DNA of 64,000 nucleotides from Limosilactobacillus balticus (GCF_014145615.1 NZ_JACIVH010000059.1:1-64000), one strand, 5' to 3'. Shown: positions 16,860 through 27,404, counted from the stretch's first letter. Translations and numbers: made by a program. Notes: a model not told the origin generated them from the sequence alone.

Positions 16860-18281
16860 ATGGATGAACAAAAGAAAGGTATTGGTAGAGGCGAATTGAT
16901 CGCCTTAATTGTAAGTTCATGTATCGGTACCGGAATATTTGGTATTACTAGTGATGTGGCAGCGGCGGCGGCACCAGGTCCTGCCCTGTTAGCTTGGATT
17001 TTTGTTGGAATTGGTTTTTTGATGCTAGTTCTCTCGCTAAATAATTTATCTGAAAAGCGACCAGATCTTACTTCAGGGATTTTCTCATATGCTGGTGCCG
17101 GCTTTGGGCCATTAGGTGAATTTATTTCTGGATGGTCTTACTGGTTATCCGCATGGCTGGGAAATATTGCTTTTGCCACGATGTTGATGAGCTCAATCGG
17201 AACGTTCTTCCCAACCTTTAAAGGTGGTCAAAATTTACCGTCGATTATTATTGCCATCATCTTCTGTTGGCTATTAACAATCTTAGTTAACAATGGTGTT
17301 GAGAGTGCATCTTTTGTTAACATGATTGGAACAATCTGCAAGGTCTTACCATTAGTTATCTTTATTATTATGATGATTGTGTGCTTTAAGGCTGGAATGT
17401 TCACTGCAGATTTCTGGGGTCGGGTTGCTAATAATGCTTCTCGCGGTACTGCAACTGGGTCTGTTTGGGAACAAATGAAAGGTACCCTAATGACCTTAAT
17501 TTGGGTATTTATCGGTGTTGAAGGTGCTTCTGTTATGGCAAGTCGGGCAAAGTCTCTTACAGCCGCTCGTGAAGCTTCTCTCATCAGTTTTGGCCTTTTA
17601 GTAGTTATCTATGTATTAATTTCAATTTTGCCTTATGGTGCATTAACTCGGGCAGAATTAGCAGGAATGGGACAACCAGCTATTGGTCATGTACTTCAAG
17701 CAACAGTTGGTAGTTGGGGCTCAATTTTAATCAATGTTGGTTTAATCATCTCAACAATTGTTTCCTGGCTTTCTTGGACAATGCTCCCAGCCGAAACAAC
17801 AATGTTAGTTGCCGATGATAAGGCAATGCCAAAAATTTGGGGAAAGGTTAATGCCAAAAAGGCGCCAACCGCTTCCCTAATGATTACAGCGGTATTGCAA
17901 ACAATCTTCTTGTTCTCATTGCTTTTCACTGATAAAGCCTATGAATTCGCATATTCCTTATGTAGTGCAGCAATTTTATTCTCATACTTATTTGTTGGAC
18001 TTTACCAAATGAAATACAGTTCTGCACACCAAGAATGGGGACAATTTACAATTGGTTTGCTCTCTGCTGCATTCATGTTCGCATGTATGTTCCTTGCTGG
18101 ATGGCAAGAAGTACTACTAGTTTCAATTAGTTTTATTCCTGGATTCTACATTTATTACTTAGCATGTAAAGAAAATGATCGTAAAGTTACAACTGCTGAA
18201 AAGTGGACAATGGCGCTGATTTTAATCCTAAGTGTTATTGCAATTTGGCTAGTTGCTAATGGAACTATTGCCATCGGCTAG
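16860..18281 (+). CDS. arcD: ArcD-type amino-acid antiporter (probable arginine/ornithine), first copy
   Basis: Membrane protein of 473 residues, APA family, with about 12-13 hydrophobic segments. The N-terminal helix shows the typical CIGTGIFGI substrate motif, and KRPDLTSGIFSYAGAGFG follows as in ArcD/YdgI/AdiC-type exchangers. It would import arginine in exchange for ornithine produced by the ADI pathway. The start follows AGGAGGG, 20 bases after argR, so the two are probably co-transcribed. Substrate assignment rests on locus context; a citrulline/ornithine exchanger is an alternative. Confidence 0.88.
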   Translation: MDEQKKGIGRGELIALIVSSCIGTGIFGITSDVAAAAAPGPALLAWIFVGIGFLMLVLSLNNLSEKRPDLTSGIFSYAGAGFGPLGEFISGWSYWLSAWLGNIAFATMLMSSIGTFFPTFKGGQNLPSIIIAIIFCWLLTILVNNGVESASFVNMIGTICKVLPLVIFIIMMIVCFKAGMFTADFWGRVANNASRGTATGSVWEQMKGTLMTLIWVFIGVEGASVMASRAKSLTAAREASLISFGLLVVIYVLISILPYGALTRAELAGMGQPAIGHVLQATVGSWGSILINVGLIISTIVSWLSWTMLPAETTMLVADDKAMPKIWGKVNAKKAPTASLMITAVLQTIFLFSLLFTDKAYEFAYSLCSAAILFSYLFVGLYQMKYSSAHQEWGQFTIGLLSAAFMFACMFLAGWQEVLLVSISFIPGFYIYYLACKENDRKVTTAEKWTMALILILSVIAIWLVANGTIAIG

Positions 18282-18303
18282 GTAAATAATGTATAATTAT
18301 TCC
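18268..18303 (+). promoter_or_regulatory. Internal promoter with ARG-box-like operator for the second antiporter
   Basis: TTGCCA (18268-18273), 18-base spacer, TATAAT (18292-18297). TGTATAATTATTCC (18290-18303) overlaps the -10 and matches the ARG box TGAATWWWWATTCA at 12 of 14 positions. This suggests that the second antiporter is transcribed separately and is controlled by ArgR. Confidence 0.6.
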
Positions 18304-18338
18304 ACATTTCAAGAATATTTATAAGTGAGGTGATTAAG

Positions 18339-19736
18339 GTGAAGGAAAAGAAGTTAAATCTCTTCCTCTTAATCACCTTAATTGTAGGAACGATTATTGG
18401 TGGTGGGATTTTTAATAGTCCAACCGATTTAATTTTGAAAGCAAATCCAATGGCTGCATTAGTTGCCTGGTTAATTGGTGGCTTCGGAATTTTGATGCTA
18501 GTACTAGTTTTTTACAAGCTTTCTGTTATTAAGCCGGAGATGAACGGTGGAATTTATACTTATGCAAAAGAAGGCTTTGGTAACTATATTGGTTTTAATT
18601 CTTTTTGGGGATATTGGATGGGGGCAGTATTTGGTAATATTGCCTTTATCTCACTCTTCTTTAAGACCTTAAATAGTATGCTAGGAATGCACCAACTTTC
18701 GCCACTAATGTGTTTTATCGGAGGCTCAATTATTCTGTGGGGATACACAGCAATTACATGGTTTGGTGTCCGTGAGGCAAGTATCCTTAATGCCGTCATT
18801 ACGATTATTAAGATTTTACCGCTTTTATTAGTTGTTATTGTTGGCGTTTTTGCATTTCAGCCGCATATTTTTAATGTTCCTGATTGGACAAGCATTCTTG
18901 CTGTTAATCAAACGCATGTAGCATTTAAAGATCAGATTAGTGGTGCGATGAGTACTATTGTGTGGTGCTTTGTTGGGATTGAAGCGGCTGTTTCAATGTC
19001 GCGTCGAGCAAAACAGCCACGTGATGTTGGATTGGCAACGATTATTAGCTTTGTAATTGTATTGGTTCTCTATATCTCAATATCTATCATTCCAATGGGG
19101 ATCCTACCTGCTAAAGAACTTAGCCAGACTTCAGTTCCACTAGCAGCAGCTCTTAGTCATACAGCATTGGGAGTAGTTGGAAGCCTTATTATAAAAATAG
19201 GTTTACTAATTTCTCTACTAGGAGCATTATTGAGTTGGTTTATGATTGGCCCTGAAATTGCATACGTAACCAGTTATGATCGGGATATGCCGCGAGCATT
19301 TAAACTTGTTAACCGTCATGGCGTTCCTGGCTTTGCATTAATTGTATATACAATTATTATGCAAGTATGCTTACTGGTTTTACTGCTTCCACAACTTCAA
19401 ATGGCCTATACAATTGCCTATACTTTGGCTGCGACAATGACACTAGTTGCTTACTTGCTCTCTGCGTTATATGGATTGAAGTTAGCAATTAGCGAAAAGA
19501 TGGGTCTTGGTTTTAAGGTTATTGCTACGCTAGCCTCTATATATTCTGTCTATATGCTAGTCGCTTCAGGGCTTGAATATGTATTTGCAAGTGCGATTAT
19601 TTTTGCACTAGGAATACCGTTGTTTGCTGGCGCTCCTAATAAGATGAGTAAGAAAGAGAAATGGTTGGCAACGATTATCGCCTTAGCAGCTGTGATTGCG
19701 CTTATGTTGATTATTACTGGAAAGATTAATTTTTAA
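18339..19736 (+). CDS. ArcD-type amino-acid antiporter, second copy
   Basis: About 465 residues, 12 or more membrane segments, APA family with the motif GGGIFNSPTDL in helix 1. It is clearly homologous to the preceding antiporter over its whole length but diverged. The GTG at 18339 is preferred because GAGGTGAT precedes it by 6 bases; an in-frame GTG at 18330 lies inside that ribosome site. It has a separate promoter with an ARG-box-like site. Two exchangers in one ADI locus suggest different substrate pairs, for example arginine/ornithine and citrulline/ornithine; this is inference. Confidence 0.87.
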   Translation: MKEKKLNLFLLITLIVGTIIGGGIFNSPTDLILKANPMAALVAWLIGGFGILMLVLVFYKLSVIKPEMNGGIYTYAKEGFGNYIGFNSFWGYWMGAVFGNIAFISLFFKTLNSMLGMHQLSPLMCFIGGSIILWGYTAITWFGVREASILNAVITIIKILPLLLVVIVGVFAFQPHIFNVPDWTSILAVNQTHVAFKDQISGAMSTIVWCFVGIEAAVSMSRRAKQPRDVGLATIISFVIVLVLYISISIIPMGILPAKELSQTSVPLAAALSHTALGVVGSLIIKIGLLISLLGALLSWFMIGPEIAYVTSYDRDMPRAFKLVNRHGVPGFALIVYTIIMQVCLLVLLLPQLQMAYTIAYTLAATMTLVAYLLSALYGLKLAISEKMGLGFKVIATLASIYSVYMLVASGLEYVFASAIIFALGIPLFAGAPNKMSKKEKWLATIIALAAVIALMLIITGKINF

Positions 19737-19741
19737 AATAT

Positions 19742-19795
19742 AAAAGGGATGAGATTAGAAGGCATTTTACTTTCCTTCAATCTCATCCTTTTTTA
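19742..19795. terminator. Terminator between the second antiporter and a convergent small gene
   Basis: AAAAGGGATGAGATT pairs with AATCTCATCCTTTTT (loop about 22 bases). T runs on the plus strand and an A run at the other side suggest use in both directions. Confidence 0.88.
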
Positions 19796-19799
19796 AATC

Positions 19800-20102
19800 C
19801 TAGTCTTCGCTAGTCATTTTACTTTTCATGTTATCCATTCGCCAGACAACATAGGTTTCAATCAATGTGATTAGGCTTACCCATAAAATCGTGAAATTTG
19901 ATGAAGTAAGGAATAATAAGATGATTAGAATCCAAGATATCCAGTTCCAACGACGCTCCAAACGGATAACTTTTGCAAAGCGTGGTGGGATCCTAGTTGG
20001 ATTTTGCATGGCTAATGCTTGAAGTTGGGAGAAAAGACGGACTTCCCAAAAACTTTCCAGCAAAAAAATAATGGTAAATACAAATGTTATAGTTTGATTC
20101 AC
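19800..20102 (-). CDS. Small membrane protein, unknown
   Basis: A 100-residue protein with an N-terminal hydrophobic segment (TITFVFTIIFLLESF) and two closely spaced ones at about 54-85, separated by a basic amphipathic stretch (PPRFAKVIRLERRW). I do not recognise it. It lies 15 bases downstream of gatD on the same strand and could be the last gene of that operon. Confidence 0.7.
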   Translation of the reverse strand: MNQTITFVFTIIFLLESFWEVRLFSQLQALAMQNPTRIPPRFAKVIRLERRWNWISWILIILLFLTSSNFTILWVSLITLIETYVVWRMDNMKSKMTSED

Positions 20103-20117
20103 TGTTTGTCACCTTAA

Positions 20118-20825
20118 TTAAAATGTAGGCTTAATTTTTAGGGCTTTTTGCCTACTTAAGTCTGCATCGGGATATTTATGTTCAAGAGCTGCTAAAAGAA
20201 TCTTTTTAGCAATTTCACCATTTCTTGTAAGAATGGGACCGTGGAAATACGAGCAATAAGTATTTTTGTAGATTGCCCCTTCGGTATGGTCTTCACCGTT
20301 ATTCCCATTACCAGAAATTACTTTCCCGAGCGGCCGTTCACCTTTTCCTAAGAAGGTGCGACCGTTGTGATTTTCAAAACCATGGTATTCTTGATTACTT
20401 TCTTCATTTTTGATGGTAATGTCACCAATGAAACGGTGATTATCCTGACTTAAAGTATAGTGATCTAGGATTCCAAGTCCCGGAATCTTCTCGCCATCAG
20501 CACCAATATAGTAGTGTCCAAGAAGCTGGTACCCCCCACAGATAGCAAGGAGCGGTTTGCCAGCGTTAATAAATTGATCAATTCCTGCTTTTTTATTTGG
20601 CAGATCTTTGGAAACGACAAGTTGTTCGTAATCTTGACCACCACCAAAAAGGGCTAAGTCAAAATCTTGCGGATTAAACTCGTTGTCGATACTAATGACT
20701 TTGACATCAATATCGGCATCCATCTGTTTAGCGTAATATTGAAGGGCAATGATATTGCCGACATCACTATAAGTATTTAATAAATCGCCGTAAAGGTGGG
20801 CGAGGTGTAAGTGATATTTTGCCAT
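20118..20825 (-). CDS. gatD: Lipid II isoglutaminyl synthase, glutaminase subunit GatD
   Basis: Class I glutamine amidotransferase of the CobB/CobQ type, 235 residues. The nucleophile is Cys96 in LAICGGYQLLG, and the histidine region is YCSYFHGPIL. With MurT it amidates the second residue of the peptidoglycan stem, turning D-iso-glutamate into D-iso-glutamine. Its ATG overlaps the stop of murT by one base, so synthesis is coupled, matching the heterodimer. Cytoplasmic. The assignment is firm because both subunits are adjacent. Confidence 0.95.
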   Translation of the reverse strand: MAKYHLHLAHLYGDLLNTYSDVGNIIALQYYAKQMDADIDVKVISIDNEFNPQDFDLALFGGGQDYEQLVVSKDLPNKKAGIDQFINAGKPLLAICGGYQLLGHYYIGADGEKIPGLGILDHYTLSQDNHRFIGDITIKNEESNQEYHGFENHNGRTFLGKGERPLGKVISGNGNNGEDHTEGAIYKNTYCSYFHGPILTRNGEIAKKILLAALEHKYPDADLSRQKALKIKPTF

Positions 20826-22162
20826 TAGTCCATTCCTCCTTTGATATAGCCTTTTTCTGCTAATTGTTTCCGCAATTGCAGAACTGCTGTATATGTTGCC
20901 AGAATATAGACATGTTCAGTTGGCATTTCCTTGATTTTATCAATTACCTGGGTAAGATCTGGCTCATGCCACATATCTTTTACTCCAGCCATTGTTAATC
21001 TGGTGGTAATATCTTTATAGCGTTCTCCCCCAGTCATATATTGAGGAATTTGATGCTGAGTAAGTTTTTCAAAGTCACCGTCCCAGATCCAGCTGGTGTC
21101 AATGCCATCAGCGTAATTAGCATTTAGTAAGAAGGCAAAGCTAAATGGCTTGTCATCCGTCTCGATCATATCTAAAACCTGATTAAGGCCAACTGGATTT
21201 TTAACTAAGATCAAAGTAACTTGTTTTCCATCGATATTAATCACTTCTTGCCGGCCAAATACTCGTTCGTCTGACTCAAAAGCATCTTTAATTTGTGTTT
21301 GGCTCACTCCGAGAAAACGGCCAAGCGAGTATGCGGCAAGTGCATTATAAATGTTATATAGACCACCAATTCCGATGGTGTATTTTTGCCCATCAATTTC
21401 AAAAGTGGAATGTGTTGGAGTAAGTTTGTCAATTTTAGTAACAGCATACGTTAATTCTGGCCGATGGAAACCACAATTTGGACAGAAGTAGTTACCTAAA
21501 CCTGCATAAGTCCGCATCCGATATTTTAGAATGTGCTGACATTTAGGACAAAGGAGGCCATCAGTATTAGCTGGGGCATTAAAGGGTTCTTTTTCTTCAT
21601 GGTTAAAACCATAATAGATGATTGGGTTAGGCAAATCTTTACTGTTAAAGAGTTGTTCATCCCCGTTAGCAATGATGGTTGCTTTTGGTGCTAGTTTAAC
21701 ACCCTTTAAGATCTTGTTATAAGTGGTGTAAATTTCACCATAACGATCCATTTGATCACGGAAAATGTTGGTGAAGACAAAAGCGATTGGTGTGATGTAT
21801 TTGCATACTTTAACTACATTTGCTTCATCGACTTCGAGGACGGCCAGGCCTTTTTTCTTTGGACGGGGAGCTGTAATAAAGGTAGTTACGATTCCCTGTT
21901 CCATGTTAGAACCAGTCGGATTAGTAAGAACTTGGTCATACTTTTCCCGCAAAACTCGTACGCTTAATGCAGTGGTTAATGTTTTTCCATTAGTCCCTGT
22001 TACAATAACAAGGTCGTACTTTTTGCTAAAGGCTTGGAGAATATTTGGATCAAGCTTTAAGGTTAGTTTTCCTGGAAGAGAACTTCCTCCGTTCATAAAA
22101 GTATGGAGGAACCAATAGCTTGACCGCCCGGCAAATTCGGCAAATGAACTTCGAACTGTCAT
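20825..22162 (-). CDS. murT: Lipid II isoglutaminyl synthase, ligase subunit MurT
   Basis: Mur-ligase-like protein of 445 residues that activates the D-glutamate carboxylate of lipid II with ATP for amidation. The P-loop is VTGTNGKTLTT. A zinc ribbon, CPKCQ and CPNCGF about 30 residues apart, marks the MurT subtype, and the C-terminal DUF1727 domain follows. Upstream of gatD in a two- or three-gene minus-strand operon, with a shared control region (22163-22391) facing tdk. Confidence 0.95.
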   Translation of the reverse strand: MTVRSSFAEFAGRSSYWFLHTFMNGGSSLPGKLTLKLDPNILQAFSKKYDLVIVTGTNGKTLTTALSVRVLREKYDQVLTNPTGSNMEQGIVTTFITAPRPKKKGLAVLEVDEANVVKVCKYITPIAFVFTNIFRDQMDRYGEIYTTYNKILKGVKLAPKATIIANGDEQLFNSKDLPNPIIYYGFNHEEKEPFNAPANTDGLLCPKCQHILKYRMRTYAGLGNYFCPNCGFHRPELTYAVTKIDKLTPTHSTFEIDGQKYTIGIGGLYNIYNALAAYSLGRFLGVSQTQIKDAFESDERVFGRQEVINIDGKQVTLILVKNPVGLNQVLDMIETDDKPFSFAFLLNANYADGIDTSWIWDGDFEKLTQHQIPQYMTGGERYKDITTRLTMAGVKDMWHEPDLTQVIDKIKEMPTEHVYILATYTAVLQLRKQLAEKGYIKGGMD

Positions 22163-22391
22163 GAATATATGTATTCCTTTCGTGTCAATTGTAAGTGATA
22201 CAATAGTGATGATTAAAATTACCGTTTAATTCTAAACTTTACGATAACAAAAAGAAAGTTATTAAACTGAAATTATTATAAGATTAAAGTTATTCAATGT
22301 AAAAAACTCTTTCCTAATGTGGAAGTATTTAAATGACACAACTTTTTGGATATAATGAAGAGTACTATGCAAACAAAAAGGAGCAATTGTA

Positions 22392-22967
22392 GTGGCACAA
22401 CTATTCTTTAAATATGGCGCGATGAATTCTGGTAAGTCAATCGATATTTTGAAGGTTGCTCATAACTATGAAGAACAAGGAAAACCGGTTGTCTTAATGA
22501 CTAGTGGTGTTGACGATCGTTCTGGTCGAGGAATCATTGCTAGTCGGATCGGTCTAGAGCGGAAAGTAAAACCGATTATGGATGATACCAATATTTACGA
22601 TTACGTTAATAAGATGGATCGTAAGATATATTGTGTATTGATCGACGAAGCACAGTTTTTAAAGAAAGAGCATGTCTTACAATTAATCAAAATTGTTGAT
22701 GAGCTAAATATTCCGGTAATGGCTTTTGGCCTAAAAAATGATTTTCGTAATGAATTATTTGAAGGTTCAAAGTATTTACTAATCTATGCTGACAAAATTG
22801 AAGAGATGAAAACAATTTGTTGGTTCTGTCCTCACAAAGCTACGATGAATTTACGGATTCATGATGGTAAGCCAGTATATGAGGGAGAACAAGTCCAGAT
22901 AGGGGGCAATGAATCGTATTACCCAGTATGCCGGAAGCACTATTTTCATCCCCAATTAAAACAATAG
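22392..22967 (+). CDS. tdk: Thymidine kinase
   Basis: Nucleoside salvage enzyme of 191 residues phosphorylating thymidine. The P-loop GAMNSGKS is at residues 9-16, and the structural zinc site shows CWFC and a later CRKHY. GTG start with AAAAAGGAGC upstream. A -10 TATAAT lies at 22351-22356. Followed after 15 bases by prfA, the classical tdk-prfA-prmC-sua5 order of Firmicutes. Confidence 0.97.
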   Translation: MAQLFFKYGAMNSGKSIDILKVAHNYEEQGKPVVLMTSGVDDRSGRGIIASRIGLERKVKPIMDDTNIYDYVNKMDRKIYCVLIDEAQFLKKEHVLQLIKIVDELNIPVMAFGLKNDFRNELFEGSKYLLIYADKIEEMKTICWFCPHKATMNLRIHDGKPVYEGEQVQIGGNESYYPVCRKHYFHPQLKQ

Positions 22968-22982
22968 GAGGAATGACCAAGA

Positions 22983-24071
22983 ATGGAAATGGAAGAAATT
23001 TTCGATAAACTTCAAGCAGTTGCTGATCGTTACGATGAATTAAACGAATTGATCAGTGATCCAGAAGTAATTGCCGACTCGCAACGTTTTATGAAGCTTT
23101 CAAAAGAAGAGGGGAGCTTGCGTGAAACCGTTGAAAAATATAATCAATATAAAAAAGTCACCCAAACGATTAGTGATGATGAAGAACTATTACGTGAAAC
23201 GAATGATGATGACTTAACCGCCTTAACTAAAGAAGAGTTAGCAGAGGCACGGGAAGAACAAGCACAGTTAGAAAAAGAGCTGGAAGTCCTCCTAATCCCT
23301 AAAGATCCTAATGATGATAAAAATATTATCATGGAAATTCGTGGAGCTGCCGGAGGGGATGAAGCAAGTCTATTTGCTGCTGATCTTTATAACATGTACC
23401 TTCGCTATGCTGAAAAACAAGGTTGGAAAGTAGAAGTTGTAGATCGAAATGAAACTGAAGTCGGTGGCTTTAAAGAAATTGCTTTAATGATTACTGGGGA
23501 TAAAGTTTATTCCAAGCTTAAGTTTGAGAACGGAGCGCATCGTGTTCAACGGGTTCCTGTTACTGAATCCGCTGGACGTGTTCATACGTCAACTGCAACG
23601 GTTGGGGTAATGCCAGAAGCTGAAGACGTAGATGTGGATATTGATCCTAAAGATATCCGGGTTGATGTTTACCGTTCAAGCGGTGCTGGTGGTCAGCACG
23701 TTAACAAGACTTCATCAGCTGTTCGAATGACCCACTTGCCAACAGGAATCGTCGTTGCAATGCAAGATGAACGTTCACAACAGCAAAACCGGGCTAAGGC
23801 AATGCGGATTTTGAAGTCACGGGTTTATGATTATTACCAACAACAAGAACAAAGCGCCTATGATCAAAAGCGGAAAGACGCGATTGGGACAGGGGATCGT
23901 TCAGAACGGATTCGTACTTACAACTACCCACAAAACCGGGTAACAGATCACCGAATTGGGTTAACATTAAACAAGCTTGATAAGATTATGGCTGGTGACC
24001 TCGATGAAATTATTGAAGCATTGATTGTTGCCGACCAAACGCAAAAGTTGGAGCAATTACGGAATGAGTAG
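22983..24071 (+). CDS. prfA: Peptide chain release factor 1
   Basis: A 362-residue release factor recognising UAA and UAG stop codons. The GGQ loop that triggers peptidyl-tRNA hydrolysis is present ([14 protein letters not shown]), and the N-terminal domain is acidic and helical. ATG after AGGAGGAATGACC. The 3' end overlaps prmC by 8 bases; PrmC methylates the glutamine of this GGQ motif, so the coupling is functional. Confidence 0.98.
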   Translation: MEMEEIFDKLQAVADRYDELNELISDPEVIADSQRFMKLSKEEGSLRETVEKYNQYKKVTQTISDDEELLRETNDDDLTALTKEELAEAREEQAQLEKELEVLLIPKDPNDDKNIIMEIRGAAGGDEASLFAADLYNMYLRYAEKQGWKVEVVDRNETEVGGFKEIALMITGDKVYSKLKFENGAHRVQRVPVTESAGRVHTSTATVGVMPEAEDVDVDIDPKDIRVDVYRSSGAGGQHVNKTSSAVRMTHLPTGIVVAMQDERSQQQNRAKAMRILKSRVYDYYQQQEQSAYDQKRKDAIGTGDRSERIRTYNYPQNRVTDHRIGLTLNKLDKIMAGDLDEIIEALIVADQTQKLEQLRNE

Positions 24072-24930
24072 TTTCGTACCGACCAACTATTTTATGGCGC
24101 AGCGATGGGCAAAAGAACAATTACAAGGAACAGATATTGATCCAAGTGCCCCTCAGTTTTTACTTCAGCAATTACATGGTTGGGATGCGACGCACTTACT
24201 TTTACATAATCGTGATGAGATGCCCGCTGATGAAGTAGACTGGTGGAAGGATGCCATAACAAGATTGCTTAATCATGAGCCTGCTCAATATATTGTTGGG
24301 CAGGCCCCATTTTATGGACGAACTTTTAAGGTTAATAAAAATGTTTTGATTCCAGAAGCTGAGACAGCAGAGTTAATTGATTGGGTATTGCATGAAATGC
24401 CATCTCGCCCATTGAAGGTTCTTGATTTAGGAACAGGGAGTGGGATCATAGGGATTACTCTTGCGCTTGAACAGCCAGCCTGGAATGTAAGTTTAAGTGA
24501 CATTTCAACCGCTGCGCTTGCTGTTGCTCAGGAAAATATGGCTAAGTTTAACCTAGAGTTACCATTAATTAAAAGTGATTTATTTGAAAATATTGATCAG
24601 CAATATGATTTAATTGTGACTAATCCGCCTTATATTGACCCGGACGATACTGATAAAATTGATCAAGCTGTCCTTGAAAATGAACCAGCAGCGGCGTTAT
24701 TTGCTAGTGAACATGGTTTGGGCTTCTATCATCGCTTATTTAAACAAGCAGGGCAGTATTTAACTACGACTGGTCAAATATTTGGCGAAACTGGTTATGA
24801 TCAAGAAGAGTCAATTCAAGAATTACTACATCAAACTGATAAACACGCACAGATATGCCCACGACATGATGTGGCAGGAAAAATGAGGATGATACACGCA
24901 TGGGATTTTTCAAACGCAGGAGGAAGATAG
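24064..24930 (+). CDS. prmC: Release factor glutamine methyltransferase
   Basis: SAM-dependent methyltransferase of 288 residues acting on the GGQ glutamine of release factors. Motifs: [15 protein letters not shown] for SAM binding and the catalytic NPPYI ([10 protein letters not shown]). The ATG at 24064 overlaps the end of prfA; a longer frame starting at 24025 would overlap it much more and adds no conserved sequence. Confidence 0.96.
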   Translation: MSSFVPTNYFMAQRWAKEQLQGTDIDPSAPQFLLQQLHGWDATHLLLHNRDEMPADEVDWWKDAITRLLNHEPAQYIVGQAPFYGRTFKVNKNVLIPEAETAELIDWVLHEMPSRPLKVLDLGTGSGIIGITLALEQPAWNVSLSDISTAALAVAQENMAKFNLELPLIKSDLFENIDQQYDLIVTNPPYIDPDDTDKIDQAVLENEPAAALFASEHGLGFYHRLFKQAGQYLTTTGQIFGETGYDQEESIQELLHQTDKHAQICPRHDVAGKMRMIHAWDFSNAGGR

Positions 24931-24935
24931 TAAGA

Positions 24936-25964
24936 ATGGATACGAAAATTTTTCGACATGGTGAGATTGCCCAAGCAGCAGCTGCGATTAAGCGCGGTGA
25001 ATTAGTGGCTTTTCCAACTGAAACTGTTTATGGATTAGGGGCTGATGCAACCAATGAAAAAGCCGTTAAGAATGTTTATTTAGCAAAAGGGCGGCCAAGT
25101 GATAATCCATTGATTGTTCATGTTAATTCCATCGCAATGGTTGAAAAGTATGCTGCCGAGATTCCTGATAATGCCCGAAAGTTGATGGATGCATTTTGGC
25201 CTGGTTCTTTAACCATTATCTTGAAAATTAAGAAGGGTGCTCTTTCAAAAACCGTTACAGGTGGTTTAAAAACTGTCGCCTTTCGTTATCCAGATTGTCA
25301 ACCAACCCTTGATTTAATTGAAGAAGCTGGTGTTCCGATGGTGGGACCATCTGCTAATACTTCTGGTAAACCAAGCCCGACTACTGCCCAACACGTTTAT
25401 CATGACTTACATGGGAAGATTGCTGGAATTGTAGATAATGGTCCGACACGGGTAGGAGTTGAATCAACTGTCCTTGACATGTCAACAGATCATCCTGTAA
25501 TTTTACGTCCTGGTGCTGTTACAAAAAAGGACATTGAAGCAGTGATTGGGTCAATTGACCTCAATCATCACAAAGTAGGAAAAAATGAAACTCCTAAAGC
25601 TCCCGGAATGAAATATAAGCACTATGCCCCTAAGGCCCAGGTATATATTGTTGATGAAGATACTGATTGGGATAAAGTTGTTGAATGGATACGACAACAA
25701 CCATTTGATGTTGGGATGATGGCTGAAGAAAAGGTCCTCCAACAAGAAGTATTGCCGATGAATGCTATTCAATTTTCATTAGGAAAGAATGTTCAAGATG
25801 CCAGTGCTCGTTTATTCGATGGGTTACGACAATTTGATGATCAGCCTAATGTTAAGGCGATTGTCACTCAAGCGTTCCCAGCTCATGATTTAGGGGGCGC
25901 ATATATGAATCGGTTAAATAAGTCTGCTGGTGGTATGCACTTTGATAGTAATGCGGTAAAATAA
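24936..25964 (+). CDS. L-threonylcarbamoyladenylate synthase (Sua5/YwlC)
   Basis: About 342 residues. The N-terminal YrdC domain (about 1-205) shows FPTETVYGLGADA and KGRPSDNPLIVHV, the ATP/threonine-binding motifs. A C-terminal Sua5 domain follows. The enzyme makes threonylcarbamoyl-AMP for the t6A modification of ANN-decoding tRNAs. The ATG at 24936 follows GCAGGAGGAAG; an upstream in-frame ATG at 24900 overlaps the end of prmC and is less likely. Commonly named sua5, ywlC or tsaC2. Confidence 0.95.
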   Translation: MDTKIFRHGEIAQAAAAIKRGELVAFPTETVYGLGADATNEKAVKNVYLAKGRPSDNPLIVHVNSIAMVEKYAAEIPDNARKLMDAFWPGSLTIILKIKKGALSKTVTGGLKTVAFRYPDCQPTLDLIEEAGVPMVGPSANTSGKPSPTTAQHVYHDLHGKIAGIVDNGPTRVGVESTVLDMSTDHPVILRPGAVTKKDIEAVIGSIDLNHHKVGKNETPKAPGMKYKHYAPKAQVYIVDEDTDWDKVVEWIRQQPFDVGMMAEEKVLQQEVLPMNAIQFSLGKNVQDASARLFDGLRQFDDQPNVKAIVTQAFPAHDLGGAYMNRLNKSAGGMHFDSNAVK

Positions 25965-26017
25965 TAAGGGAATCTAGTGGAAGAGGTACCACTCCCTAAT
26001 TAAAATCTCAATAAAAT

Positions 26018-26053
26018 AATAAAGAGACTGAGTGGATTCCCAGCCTCTTTATT
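26018..26053 (+). terminator. Terminator before glyA
   Basis: AATAAAGAGACTG pairs with CAGCCTCTTTATT (one mismatch) around a loop of about 10 bases. Confidence 0.7.
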
Positions 26054-26076
26054 TATAACCAGAGGAGATGTTGTAA

Positions 26077-27312
26077 ATGAACTATGGTAAAAAATCACCC
26101 CAATTATGGGCAGCCATTGAGAATGAAGAACAACGCCAGCAAGATACGATTGAGCTAATTGCCTCCGAAAATATCGTTTCAGATGCTGTTCGTGAAGCGC
26201 AAGGATCAGTTCTAACAAATAAGTATGCTGAAGGATATCCTAATAAGCGGTATTACGGTGGTTGTGAGTTTATAGATCAAGTTGAACAATTGGCAATTGA
26301 TTATGCTAAAAAATTATTCAATGCAGCATATGTAAATGTTCAACCTCATTCCGGATCACAAGCTAACATGGCAGTTTATCAAGCACTCCTCAAACCCGGA
26401 GATGTGATTTTAGGGATGGGAATGGATGCTGGTGGGCACCTAACTCATGGCGCAACAGTTAGTTTTAGTGGAAAATTATATAAAACGTATGGCTATGGCC
26501 TAAATCCAGATACTGAAGAGCTTGATTATGATGAAATTATGGATTTAGCTAAAAAAGTAAAACCGCAATTAATTGTTGCGGGAGCTTCTGCCTATAGTCG
26601 GATTATTGATTGGCAGGCATTTCGTAAGATTGCTGATGAAGTGGGGGCTTACTTAATGGTTGATATGGCCCATATCGCCGGATTAGTAGCAACTGGTGAT
26701 CATCCAAGTCCACTTCCGATTGCTGATGTTGTAACCACCACTACCCATAAAACTCTTCGTGGCCCACGGGGAGGAATGATCCTTTCTAAATCAACTGAGT
26801 TAGGACGGAAAATTAATTCAGCCGTTTTCCCTGGAATCCAGGGTGGACCGTTGGAACATGTGATCGCAGGGAAAGCACAAGCATTTTATGAAGATTTGCA
26901 ACCAGAATATTCGGAATATATCCAACAAGTTGTAAAAAATGCTCAAGCAATGGAAAAAGTATTTAATACTAGTAAACAGATTCGGGTGGTTTCAGGAAAA
27001 ACTGAAAATCACCTTCTCGTTCTGGATCTTACGAAGACTGGTTTAACAGGAAAAGATGCGCAAAATCTCCTTGACCGTGTCCATATTACAACCAATAAAG
27101 AGGCTATTCCGAATGACCCACGAAGTCCATTTATTACAAGTGGTTTGCGGATTGGGACTCCTGCTATTACCAGCCGAGGATTTAAGGAAGAGGATGCGCA
27201 AAAAGTTGCGGAATTAATCAGTACAGCTTTAACCAATCCAACCGATGAAGAGTGTCTACAAGAAGTAGCAAAAGGTGTGCATGAACTAACCACAAAGTAT
27301 CCGATTAACTAA
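26077..27312 (+). CDS. glyA: Serine hydroxymethyltransferase
   Basis: PLP enzyme of 411 residues interconverting serine and glycine with tetrahydrofolate, the main source of one-carbon units. PLP lysine K225 in [13 protein letters not shown]. Also conserved are the N-terminal [11 protein letters not shown] and [16 protein letters not shown] after AGAGGAGATG. Single gene followed by upp with its own ribosome site. Confidence 0.98.
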   Translation: MNYGKKSPQLWAAIENEEQRQQDTIELIASENIVSDAVREAQGSVLTNKYAEGYPNKRYYGGCEFIDQVEQLAIDYAKKLFNAAYVNVQPHSGSQANMAVYQALLKPGDVILGMGMDAGGHLTHGATVSFSGKLYKTYGYGLNPDTEELDYDEIMDLAKKVKPQLIVAGASAYSRIIDWQAFRKIADEVGAYLMVDMAHIAGLVATGDHPSPLPIADVVTTTTHKTLRGPRGGMILSKSTELGRKINSAVFPGIQGGPLEHVIAGKAQAFYEDLQPEYSEYIQQVVKNAQAMEKVFNTSKQIRVVSGKTENHLLVLDLTKTGLTGKDAQNLLDRVHITTNKEAIPNDPRSPFITSGLRIGTPAITSRGFKEEDAQKVAELISTALTNPTDEECLQEVAKGVHELTTKYPIN

Positions 27313-27404
27313 AAAAATAGAACATAAAAAGTTGTTAAGATCCTTTGTCATGACTTGATTTTTTTGGTAGAATAGTGAAGAAATTCAAAGGAGTGTATAT
27401 AGGC

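Noticed and set aside
24900-24935. Longer N-terminus for the Sua5 protein
   Set aside because: It overlaps the end of prmC and precedes the AGGAGG ribosome site; the family starts near MDTKIF.
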